Program-made: the position numbers and the translations under genes
Part shown: positions 1-5,163 of the stretch, in pieces
Position numbering within the stretch: the first letter of the stretch is position 1
How the letters are laid out: every line of letters begins with the position of its first letter
The notes under the pieces: model-generated
Told to the model about the DNA's origin: nothing
The model's database searches: none
Seen by the model: only the letters and a program-made list of their open reading frames with translations
NCBI GenBank assembly: GCA_003454415.1
Contig: DMKG01000179.1
Location: 930-6,092 of the forward strand
Reading direction: 5' to 3'
Origin: Alphaproteobacteria bacterium
Lineage (GTDB): Bacteria > Pseudomonadota > Alphaproteobacteria > UBA11222
DNA: 5,163 nt

Positions 1-151
1 CGCCGGGAGGCTCCAGCTTGATGATCTCCGCCCCGAGATCGGCCATCAGGCGGGTGGCGTAAGGCCCCGCCACGTAAGAGGAGAAATCCAGTACACGTAC
101 ACCCTCCAGCGCGCCCTTTCTGGCCGCCGGATCCACTGACATCTGCGGCAT
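1..151 (-). CDS. Family III CoA-transferase (CaiB/BaiF type), N-terminal 50 codons only
   Basis: This gene runs off the left edge, so only about the first eighth of a protein of roughly 400 residues is visible. Family III enzymes move CoA from an acyl-CoA donor to a carboxylic acid through enzyme-bound anhydride and thioester intermediates, usually as interlocked cytoplasmic dimers. The visible part has the family N-terminus: [10 protein letters not shown] (residues 15-24), [18 protein letters not shown] (28-45) and the LEPP stretch that follows. Over the 36 residues from ALEGV to the EPP motif it is identical at 27 positions to the complete CoA-transferase upstream, so the two are close paralogues. 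The ATG at 151 is chosen because GGGAGGG lies six bases before it; a second Met at codon 4 is less well placed. It is co-directional with that neighbour, 104 bases downstream, with a strong stem-loop between. The catalytic Asp is outside the window and the substrate cannot be inferred. Confidence 0.9.
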   Translation of the reverse strand, partial: MPQMSVDPAARKGALEGVRVLDFSSYVAGPYATRLMADLGAEIIKLEPPG

Positions 152-157
152 TGAATG

Positions 158-164
158 CCCTCCC
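158..164 (-). promoter_or_regulatory. Shine-Dalgarno site of the partial CoA-transferase
   Basis: On the minus strand GGGAGGG precedes the ATG at 151 by six bases. It fixes the start at codon MPQM rather than the internal Met three codons later. Confidence 0.75.
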
Positions 165-215
165 GTTAATCGCCTCCCTGATAAAGCCTGTGTTATCCTG
201 TGGTTGTAAGAGCAG

Positions 216-247
216 CCTGGCTCCAGCCGCTTGCGGCCGGAGCCAGG
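216..247 (-). terminator. Strong stem-loop after the complete CoA-transferase gene
   Basis: The 9-base arms CCTGGCTCC (216-224) and GGAGCCAGG (239-247) are exact inverted repeats. Inside them GCCGC and GCGGC (226-230 and 233-237) also pair. The single intervening pair (225/238) is A-C on the plus strand but G-U in a minus-strand transcript. The stem is therefore continuous only in RNA from the CoA-transferase strand: 9 pairs, one G-U, then 4 pairs closing a CAAG tetraloop. It begins 8 bases past the TAG at 256-258. The bases after it on the minus strand (CTGCTCTTAC) are only modestly U-rich. It may be a weak intrinsic terminator, or a stabiliser or processing hairpin that lowers expression of the second CoA-transferase relative to the first. 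Confidence 0.6.
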
Positions 248-255
248 GATTTCAT

Positions 256-1461
256 CTATTGCGCAGCGGCGCGTTCTTTCTGCACCACGCCTTCTTCGAT
301 CAGCGCCGTCAGTTCGCCCTGTTTCAGCCCTAAAACATCGCAGAGGATTTCGGCATTGTTCTCACCCAGAAAGGGCACGTGTTCGCGGATGCGGGATTCG
401 GAATCGCACAGCCGCAGCGGCGTATTGGCGACGGTGAAGGACCCCGCGCCATCTTCAATCTCCACGGCGCTTTGCCGGAACTGCGCCTGCGGCTCATCCA
501 GCGCTTCTTCCACCCTGCGCAGCCGCCCGACGGGGCAACCGCCCGCGCTGATGATTTCCTCACACTCCGCCGCGGTCCGGTCCTTCGCCCATTCCTCGAC
601 GGCGTTCAGCAGATTGATCCAGTTCTGCTGCCGCTCCGGCGTCATCAGCGGATATTTCTCAAGCCATTCCGGATGCCCGCAGGATTTGCAAAGATCGGCG
701 AAATTGTTCGGTGAAAGCGGGTTCACGACGAACAGCCCGTCCTTCGCCCGGATCGCGCGGTAGAGCAGGCGCGAACCGGCGGCGCCCATCTTGGCTTCCT
801 GCAATTCATTGGTCAGGGCGTTGTAGATCACTTCGGTCATGGCGATGTCGATTTCCTCACCCTTTCCGGTGCGCTCGCGCCGGAACAGCGCGGCCACGAT
901 GGCGGCGTTGCCATGCACGCCGGTCATGTAATCGGCGAAAGGCACCGAACCGTTCAGGGGTTTGGTGTTGTCCTGCTGCCACGACATCATGGCCATATCC
1001 AGTCCCGCCGCCGCGTGTATGATCGGCGCGAAGGCGGCCCAGTCCTTGCTGGGGCCTTCCTGGCCGAACCCGGACATGTTGCAATAGATGATTTTCGGGT
1101 TGCGGGCCTTCATATGCTCATAGCCAAGGCCAAAACCGCGCATCACGCCGGGGCGGAAATTCTGCACCGCCACATCGCTTTTCTCAGCAAGCTTCAGCAC
1201 CAGCTCCACCGCGCGGGGATCCTTCAGATCGAGACAGATGCTTTTTTTTCCGGCGTTAAGCTGGCCGAAATAGGTGCTGCGTCCCTTGCGGCGGGGGAAG
1301 GTCATACGCAGCAGATCGCCGATGGGCGGCTCCACCTTAATCACTTCCGCCCCGAGATCCGCCATCAGGCGCGTGCAATAGGGGCCTGCGATCACCCCGG
1401 TAAAGTCAATCACCCGCACGCCGTCCAGCGCGCCGGGCGTCATATGTGCCCCTAATGGCAT
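256..1461 (-). CDS. Family III CoA-transferase (CaiB/BaiF superfamily), complete
   Basis: The 401-residue product has the usual family length and is expected to be a cytoplasmic CoA-transferase that activates a carboxylic acid using an acyl-CoA donor. Visible family features are LDGVRVIDF (12-20), [20 protein letters not shown] (25-44), [12 protein letters not shown] (101-112), [17 protein letters not shown] (121-137), PFADYMTG (174-181), [12 protein letters not shown] (197-208), and a C-terminal [11 protein letters not shown] segment (363-373). Asp177 in PFADYMTG aligns with catalytic Asp169 of E. coli CaiB and of formyl-CoA transferase Frc. The [14 protein letters not shown] stretch recalls CaiB more than Frc, but this does not establish a carnitine-type substrate. 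The ATG at 1461 has AGGGGAG six bases upstream. A start at 1443 is possible, with AGGGG four to five bases before it. An open extension back to 1701 overlaps lepA and is rejected. It lies 106 bases after lepA on the same strand, and a paralogue follows. An A8 run (1242-1249) lies in the gene without breaking the frame. Confidence 0.93.
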   Translation of the reverse strand: MPLGAHMTPGALDGVRVIDFTGVIAGPYCTRLMADLGAEVIKVEPPIGDLLRMTFPRRKGRSTYFGQLNAGKKSICLDLKDPRAVELVLKLAEKSDVAVQNFRPGVMRGFGLGYEHMKARNPKIIYCNMSGFGQEGPSKDWAAFAPIIHAAAGLDMAMMSWQQDNTKPLNGSVPFADYMTGVHGNAAIVAALFRRERTGKGEEIDIAMTEVIYNALTNELQEAKMGAAGSRLLYRAIRAKDGLFVVNPLSPNNFADLCKSCGHPEWLEKYPLMTPERQQNWINLLNAVEEWAKDRTAAECEEIISAGGCPVGRLRRVEEALDEPQAQFRQSAVEIEDGAGSFTVANTPLRLCDSESRIREHVPFLGENNAEILCDVLGLKQGELTALIEEGVVQKERAAAQ

Positions 1462-1467
1462 TGGATA

Positions 1468-1474
1468 CTCCCCT
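1468..1474 (-). promoter_or_regulatory. Shine-Dalgarno site of the complete CoA-transferase
   Basis: On the minus strand AGGGGAG ends six bases before the ATG at 1461. It argues for this start over the much longer open frame that begins inside lepA, and slightly favours it over the internal ATG at 1443. Confidence 0.7.
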
Positions 1475-1548
1475 GTATGCGAATTGTTCTTATTGCCGAC
1501 AGGGCCATGATGCGGCCAAAGCGCACGGAGGTAAATAGCTAAAAGCGC

Positions 1549-1578
1549 AAAAAACCGGACGGGACGCCTATTCGTCCC
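1549..1578 (-). terminator. Possible weak intrinsic terminator overlapping the lepA stop
   Basis: In the minus-strand transcript GGGACG (1578-1573) pairs with CGTCCC (1566-1561) around a 6-base loop that contains the lepA TAG. A run of six T residues follows at 1554-1549, but six bases (1560-1555) separate stem and T-run. A second CGTCC just before GG and the T-run could pair instead with the same left arm. The stem is short and the T-run is offset, so termination may be partial and the downstream CoA-transferase could be reached by read-through. Confidence 0.35.
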
Positions 1579-3376
1579 CCATGCGCAGGGCGGCGATGAA
1601 GGCCTCCTGCGGGATATCCACCTTGCCGAACTGGCGCATGCGTTTTTTACCGGCCTTCTGCTTTTCCAGCAGCTTGCGCTTGCGGGTGGCGTCGCCGCCA
1701 TAGCATTTGGCCGTCACGTCCTTGCGCATGGCGGAAATCGTCTCCCGCGCCACCACCCGGCCCCCGATCGCCGCCTGGATGGGAATTTTGAACATGTGAC
1801 GCGGGATCAGCTCCTTCAGCCTTTCGCAGATTTCACGGCCGCGCATTTCCGCGCGCCCCGCATAGACGATCATGGCCAGCGCATCGACGGGTTCGTCATT
1901 GACCAGGATCGACATTTTCACGAGTTTGCCCGGCTCGTAACCATCCAGCTCATAATCGAAACTGGCGTAACCCCGGCTCACCGATTTCAGGCGGTCATAG
2001 AAATCGAACACCACCTCATTGAGGGGCAGGCGGTAGACGGCCATGGCCCGGTTGCCCGCATAGGTGAGCTGTTTCTGCATCCCGCGCCGGTCTTCGCACA
2101 GTTTCAGGATCGCTCCCAGATATTCGTCAGGAACCAGAATGGTGGCCGTGATCCAGGGCTCCTCGATATGGTCGATTCGCACCACATCCGGCAGATCGGC
2201 GGGATTATGCACTTCGATACGCTCGCCATTGGTGAGCTGAACCTTGTACACCACGCTGGGGGCGGTGGTGATCAGATCGAGGTTGAACTCACGCTCCAGC
2301 CGTTCGGTAATCACTTCCAGATGCAGCAGCCCCAGGAAGCCGCAGCGGAAGCCGAAGCCCAGCGCCGCGGAGGATTCCATTTCATATTCAAAGCTGGCGT
2401 CGTTCAGGCGCAGCTTGCCGAGACTGGCGCGCAACTCCTCGAACTGGGCCGCATCGGCGGGAAACAGGCCGCAGAACACGACCGGCTGTACGGGACGGAA
2501 TCCCGGCAGCGCTGCGGGGGTCTGGTTTTTTTCATCCGTGATGGTGTCGCCAACGCGGGTGTCCGCCACCTGCTTGATGCTGGCGGTGATGAAGCCGATC
2601 TCTCCGGGGCCAAGCTCCTCCACCGGCTTCTGGGCCGGCGTCATCACCCCGATGCGGTCCACATTGTAGAGGCCGCCGGTTCCCATCAGGCGGATGCGCA
2701 TGCCTTTTTTGAGGACGCCTTCGACGACGCGCACGAGAATCATCACGCCCAGATAGGCGTCGTACCAGCTGTCCACCAGCAGCGCCTTCAGGGGCGCTTC
2801 CCGTCCTCCCGCGCTGGCCGGGGGCGGCAGGCGCGTCACGATCGCCTCCAGCACCGTCTCGACGCCAAGACCGGTCTTGGCGGAGATTTCAAGGGCGTCA
2901 CTGGCGTCGATGCCGATCACATCCTCGATCTGCTGGCGCACGCGGTCCGGTTCCGCCGCCGGGAGGTCGATCTTGTTCAGCACCGGCACGATTTCGTTGC
3001 CGGCCTCCATCGCCTTGTAGACATTGGCCAGCGTCTGCGCCTCCACCCCCTGGCTGGCGTCCACCACCAGCAGCGCCCCTTCGCAGGCCGCCAGCGAGCG
3101 GCTGACTTCATAGGCGAAATCCACATGACCGGGCGTGTCCATCAGGTTGAGCACATAATCCCGCCCGTCTTTGGCGCGGTATTTCAGCCGCACGGTCTGG
3201 GCCTTGATGGTGATCCCGCGCTCACGCTCCAGATCCATGGAGTCGAGCACCTGCTCCTTCATCTCGCGCTCGGTAAGGCCGCCGCACATCTGGATCAGAC
3301 GGTCGGCCAGCGTGGACTTGCCGTGATCGATATGGGCAATGATGGAGAAATTGCGGATATGGGATAAATCAGTCAT
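1568..3376 (-). CDS. lepA: Elongation factor 4 (LepA), ribosome-associated translational GTPase
   Basis: This is a full-length 602-residue LepA/EF4, close to the usual length of about 600. EF4 is a GTPase that binds the ribosome and acts in translation or ribosome biogenesis under stress; its exact role is debated. All GTPase motifs are present: G1 AHIDHGKS (14-21), G2 within ERERGIT (50-56), G3 DTPGH (80-84), G4 NKID (134-137) and G5 SAK (165-167). The EF-G-like domains follow, with [17 protein letters not shown] in the middle region. The LepA-specific C-terminal domain ends with [20 protein letters not shown] and [17 protein letters not shown]. The ATG at 3376 is secure, because an in-frame TAA lies at 3391-3389 with no alternative start between. 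No Shine-Dalgarno sequence is visible before it. The neighbouring genes are not translation genes, and lepB does not follow, unlike the E. coli lepA-lepB arrangement. Confidence 0.98.
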   Translation of the reverse strand: MTDLSHIRNFSIIAHIDHGKSTLADRLIQMCGGLTEREMKEQVLDSMDLERERGITIKAQTVRLKYRAKDGRDYVLNLMDTPGHVDFAYEVSRSLAACEGALLVVDASQGVEAQTLANVYKAMEAGNEIVPVLNKIDLPAAEPDRVRQQIEDVIGIDASDALEISAKTGLGVETVLEAIVTRLPPPASAGGREAPLKALLVDSWYDAYLGVMILVRVVEGVLKKGMRIRLMGTGGLYNVDRIGVMTPAQKPVEELGPGEIGFITASIKQVADTRVGDTITDEKNQTPAALPGFRPVQPVVFCGLFPADAAQFEELRASLGKLRLNDASFEYEMESSAALGFGFRCGFLGLLHLEVITERLEREFNLDLITTAPSVVYKVQLTNGERIEVHNPADLPDVVRIDHIEEPWITATILVPDEYLGAILKLCEDRRGMQKQLTYAGNRAMAVYRLPLNEVVFDFYDRLKSVSRGYASFDYELDGYEPGKLVKMSILVNDEPVDALAMIVYAGRAEMRGREICERLKELIPRHMFKIPIQAAIGGRVVARETISAMRKDVTAKCYGGDATRKRKLLEKQKAGKKRMRQFGKVDIPQEAFIAALRMGDE

Positions 3377-3445
3377 GAAGGCAGGCTTTTAGCACCCATC
3401 CCCGCCATGGCCAAGGGGATTGCGCGGCAATTCCCAAGGGCGCGC

Positions 3446-3474
3446 TTGCTTTTTACAGGCGGCAGGCATAGGCT
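3446..3474 (+). promoter_or_regulatory. Tentative sigma-70-like promoter for the isochorismatase-like gene
   Basis: TTGCTT (3446-3451), a 17-base spacer and TAGGCT (3469-3474) resemble a weak -35/-10 pair pointing toward the gene at 3551. The -10 match is poor. The region lies between divergent genes, so promoters in both directions are expected; no convincing lepA promoter was picked out by eye. Confidence 0.25.
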
Positions 3475-3485
3475 TTCCGCCTGCC
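3461..3485. repeat. 7-bp perfect inverted repeat in the divergent intergenic region
   Basis: GGCAGGC (3461-3467) and GCCTGCC (3479-3485) are perfect inverted copies separated by 11 bases. A third GGCAGGC occurs at 3380-3386, just before the lepA start. The paired copies overlap the tentative -10 region of the plus-strand promoter, so they could be a repressor operator. Short GC-rich repeats also arise by chance in such DNA, and no regulator gene is present in the window. Confidence 0.3.
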
Positions 3486-3536
3486 CGACCAGAGTGTCCC
3501 GGCCAGGCCGCAAAGAGCCCGCGTGAAGCAGATAAT

Positions 3537-3543
3537 AAGGGAG
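3537..3543 (+). promoter_or_regulatory. Shine-Dalgarno site of the isochorismatase-like gene
   Basis: AAGGGAG ends seven bases before the ATG at 3551, supporting that start. Confidence 0.75.
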
Positions 3544-3550
3544 AAACTGA

Positions 3551-4171
3551 ATGGCCTTAGCCATAGACAGGAAAAAGACCGCCCTTCTGGTGATGGACTG
3601 CGAAAACGACCTGGTTCATCCGGAGGGCAAGCTCGCCAAAGCCATGGGGTATGGCGCCATGATCGAAAAACATGGAACCATCGGACATATCCGCAGGGTG
3701 CAGGACGCCGCCCGCGCCGCCGGACTGCCCGTGATTTTCATCAAGATCGGTCTCGACAAAATGAAGCCGGAGGAGATGCCGAAGCGCGGCCAGTTCTTCA
3801 AGGCGCTGCCCAATATTGGCGGAATGGCGCTGATCAAGGGAAGCTGGGGCGCGGAAATCCATGACGATCTGAAACCCGCGCCGGGCGAGGAAGTGATCTA
3901 CAAATGCCCGGTCAGCGCCTTTTCCCGCTCCACCCTCGACGAAACCCTGAAAAAGCTTGGCGTCACCGATCTGATCCTGACTGGCGTCGCCACCAATATG
4001 GTGGTGGAGGGTACGGCGCGCGACGCCGCCGACAGGGGATACGGCGTCATCACCGTCGAGGACGGGGTGATGACTTTCAGCGAGGAAGTGCATCAGGCCT
4101 CCCTTGTCATTTTGCGGACCGTCGGCGATGTGGCGCCGGCTGCGGAGATTGCCGCGGAGCTTGGCGGCTAA
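3551..4171 (+). CDS. Isochorismatase-fold (cysteine hydrolase family) protein lacking the nucleophilic Cys
   Basis: The 206-residue product has the length and layout of the isochorismatase-like hydrolase family, which includes nicotinamidases, ureidoacrylate and N-carbamoylsarcosine amidohydrolases, and true isochorismatases. The N-terminal strand ALLVMDCENDLVHPEG (11-26) supplies the conserved acid Asp16. The segment GEEVIYKCPVSAFSRSTLDE (112-131) supplies the conserved Lys118. The active-site loop GVATNMVVEGTARDAADRGY (145-164) matches the family, but the nucleophile position, normally Cys in TNxCV, is Val151. Cys17 and Cys119 are adjacent to the other triad residues and are not at the nucleophile position. 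True isochorismatases such as EntB also lack this Cys and have Gly there, so lack of Cys does not prove inactivity. No signal peptide is seen, so it should be cytoplasmic. It is divergent from lepA and 85 bases upstream of the DszB-like gene on the same strand, so the two may form an operon. The substrate is unknown. Confidence 0.9.
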   Translation: MALAIDRKKTALLVMDCENDLVHPEGKLAKAMGYGAMIEKHGTIGHIRRVQDAARAAGLPVIFIKIGLDKMKPEEMPKRGQFFKALPNIGGMALIKGSWGAEIHDDLKPAPGEEVIYKCPVSAFSRSTLDETLKKLGVTDLILTGVATNMVVEGTARDAADRGYGVITVEDGVMTFSEEVHQASLVILRTVGDVAPAAEIAAELGG

Positions 4172-4184
4172 CGGGGGTCTGGAG

Positions 4185-4230
4185 GTGAAGTTGCGCTGAC
4201 CATCCGCCGCTTTCAGCGCCGCAGCTTCAC
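4185..4230 (+). repeat. Imperfect inverted repeat (RNA stem-loop) between the isochorismatase-like and DszB-like genes
   Basis: The left arm (4185-4199, GTGAAGTTGCGCTGA) pairs with the right arm (4213-4230) over 15 pairs, with a three-base bulge (4218-4220) on the right and a 13-base loop. One pair (4191/4224) is U-G in plus-strand RNA but A-C in the opposite transcript, so the stem favours the strand of the flanking genes. It lies 13 bases after the upstream stop and ends 14 bases before the next Shine-Dalgarno site. No U-tract follows, so it is not a standard intrinsic terminator. It may stabilise or process the transcript, or act as an operator in DNA. Confidence 0.55.
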
Positions 4231-4244
4231 AACCACCCCATCAG

Positions 4245-4251
4245 AAGGAGG
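4245..4251 (+). promoter_or_regulatory. Strong Shine-Dalgarno site of the DszB-like gene
   Basis: AAGGAGG ends five bases before the ATG at 4257. This nearly ideal site selects the first of two tandem ATG codons (4257 and 4266). Confidence 0.8.
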
Positions 4252-4256
4252 CGCCC

Positions 4257-4274
4257 ATGACGGACATGACGGAC
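4257..4274 (+). repeat. Tandem 9-bp duplication at the start of the DszB-like gene
   Basis: ATGACGGAC is repeated twice without interruption (4257-4265 and 4266-4274), giving the N-terminus MTDMTDK and two in-frame start codons. The Shine-Dalgarno site is ideally spaced only for the first, so the second copy is probably a neutral slippage duplication. Confidence 0.8.
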
Positions 4275-5163
4275 AAGACCACGATCTGGTACACCCGCTG
4301 TCCCGTTCCGACGGCTTCGGGGATCGCGTTTCAGCGGCGCATGTTCGAGACGGCCTTCGCGGACACGGATTACGAAGTGCGCAACATCAAGGAGCTTGGC
4401 GCGGGCCAGGCCAATACGCATTTCGATCACACGCTGGCGTTCTCCTTTCGTGAAGGCGGCGGTTCGCCCCCCATGTGGGCGCGGGCCAATGGCCGCGACA
4501 CCCAATGCCTGGCGATCTCCTTCATGGATGAGATTTTGGGGATCTATGTGCGCGCCGATGACCCGGCGAGGAGCGTGGCCGATCTCGCCGGGCGGCGGCT
4601 GGCGCTGCCGGTATGGCCGGACCTCGTGTTCAACTTCATGCGCTTTGCGGCGGAAAAGGGTTTTCACTCCGCGCTGAAACTGCATGGGTTGAGCGAACGC
4701 GACGTCACCTTCGTGGATGCGGTGAACGAAGCCGACATGAACAGCATGATCAACCGCGATTACGCCGGCGCGGCGAATCAGCCCAGGGCCGCCTATCACA
4801 CTGCGGAAATGCACGCCCTTCTGGACGGCGAAGTGGACGCGATTTTCGTGCGCGGCGGCGGGGGCGAGGCGATGCAGCGTAAGACAGGGGGGAAGATCCG
4901 TCAGCTCTATGATCTGCGCAATGCGCCCGGGCTGGCGGAACGGGTGAACAATTCTTCGCCCCGCCTGCTCAGCGTCAGTGCGGAACTGGTGCGCCAGCAC
5001 CCGGAAGCGGTGATCCGTTATGTCCAGACCCTGCTCCGCGCCGCGCGCTGGGCGCAGGAGAATTATGAGCAGGCTCTCGCCCCTATCGCTGCGGAATGCG
5101 GCGTCGAGGCGGACGACATCAGGCGCAATTACCGCCCGGACTTCACCCTGCGCATGACCCCCG
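4257..5163 (+). CDS. DszB-like desulfinase / type 2 periplasmic-binding-fold protein (3' end missing)
   Basis: 302 codons are visible before the right edge; DszB of Rhodococcus has 365. The protein has the SsuA/NrtA-type solute-binding fold signature (YVRADDPARSVADLAGRRLA, 97-116) but no signal peptide or lipobox, which fits a cytoplasmic enzyme rather than a transporter subunit. It resembles DszB (2'-hydroxybiphenyl-2-sulfinate desulfinase, last step of the 4S pathway), which releases sulfite from an aryl sulfinate. Recalled DszB segments align: YSNCPVP with YTRCPVP (12-18), GTVHF with ANTHF (52-56), and RFGGEIPP with REGGGSPP (65-72). Catalytic Cys27, His60 and Arg70 correspond to Cys15, His55 and Arg65, and the His-Arg spacing of ten is kept. 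Later similarity includes GEVDAIF (191-197), LVRQHPEAV (244-252) and PDFTLRMTP (294-302). No dszA or dszC is visible, so another sulfinate or a different reaction is possible. A cytoplasmic binding protein is the alternative. Confidence 0.85.
   Translation, partial: MTDMTDKTTIWYTRCPVPTASGIAFQRRMFETAFADTDYEVRNIKELGAGQANTHFDHTLAFSFREGGGSPPMWARANGRDTQCLAISFMDEILGIYVRADDPARSVADLAGRRLALPVWPDLVFNFMRFAAEKGFHSALKLHGLSERDVTFVDAVNEADMNSMINRDYAGAANQPRAAYHTAEMHALLDGEVDAIFVRGGGGEAMQRKTGGKIRQLYDLRNAPGLAERVNNSSPRLLSVSAELVRQHPEAVIRYVQTLLRAARWAQENYEQALAPIAAECGVEADDIRRNYRPDFTLRMTP

Noticed and set aside
832..834. Apparent replacement of the CoA-transferase catalytic Asp by Glu210 (IAMTEV)
   Set aside because: Comparison with CaiB, which also has IDIAMYEV, and Frc shows that the catalytic Asp169 equivalent is Asp177 in PFADYMTG, which is present. 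The Glu is normal.
913..1455. Plus-strand open frame of 180 codons (and others at 200-763 and 711-1022)
   Set aside because: They are antisense to the well-supported CoA-transferase and have no recognisable family motif.
1462..1701. 80-residue N-terminal extension of the CoA-transferase
   Set aside because: It would overlap the 3' end of lepA, has no family similarity, and the ATG at 1461 has its own Shine-Dalgarno site directly before the normal family N-terminus.
1796..3367. Plus-strand open frame of 523 codons
   Set aside because: It is entirely antisense to lepA, has a His- and Gln-rich composition typical of an opposite-strand shadow in GC-rich DNA, and shows no recognisable domain.
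3373..3564. Minus-strand open frame of 63 codons just upstream of lepA
   Set aside because: It overlaps the start of the isochorismatase-like gene in antisense, has no Shine-Dalgarno site, and its product shows no recognisable features. A lepA leader peptide is not excluded but is unsupported.
4227..5000. Minus-strand open frame of 257 codons
   Set aside because: It lies antisense to the DszB-like gene, which has clear homology and an ideal ribosome-binding site; the antisense product has no recognisable motif.
4257..5163. Reading the right-hand gene as an ABC transporter periplasmic binding protein
   Set aside because: The fold is shared, but the N-terminus has no signal peptide or lipobox and the DszB catalytic residues with their local motifs are present. 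No transporter permease or ATPase gene is visible in the window.

Overview
The window is GC-rich, protein-dense bacterial DNA. Its one housekeeping anchor is a complete lepA (elongation factor 4), whose sequence most resembles Alphaproteobacteria, perhaps Rhodospirillales-like. That placement comes from remembered sequence character and has not been tested with a tree.

The layout is divergent around a 174-bp intergenic region (3377-3550). The minus strand, read from high to low coordinates, carries lepA (3376-1568), a complete family III (CaiB/BaiF-type) CoA-transferase (1461-256), and the first 50 codons of a second, closely related family III CoA-transferase that runs off the left edge. A strong stem-loop lies between the two CoA-transferases, and a weaker terminator-like element overlaps the lepA stop. 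The plus strand carries an isochorismatase-fold hydrolase (3551-4171) whose usual nucleophilic Cys position is Val. An imperfect inverted repeat follows it. Next comes a gene that is cut by the right edge and resembles DszB, the desulfinase of the 4S dibenzothiophene desulfurization pathway. It has no signal peptide and keeps residues equivalent to DszB Cys27, His60 and Arg70.

The genes around lepA look like an accessory catabolic set: acid activation by CoA transfer, an isochorismatase-fold hydrolase and a desulfinase-like enzyme. No single known pathway is identified, and the link between the two strands is inferred only from proximity. The most noteworthy points are the DszB-like protein with its catalytic triad, the isochorismatase-like protein without its nucleophile, and the tandem CoA-transferase pair. 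No tRNA, rRNA, CRISPR array, insertion sequence or phage gene was seen.
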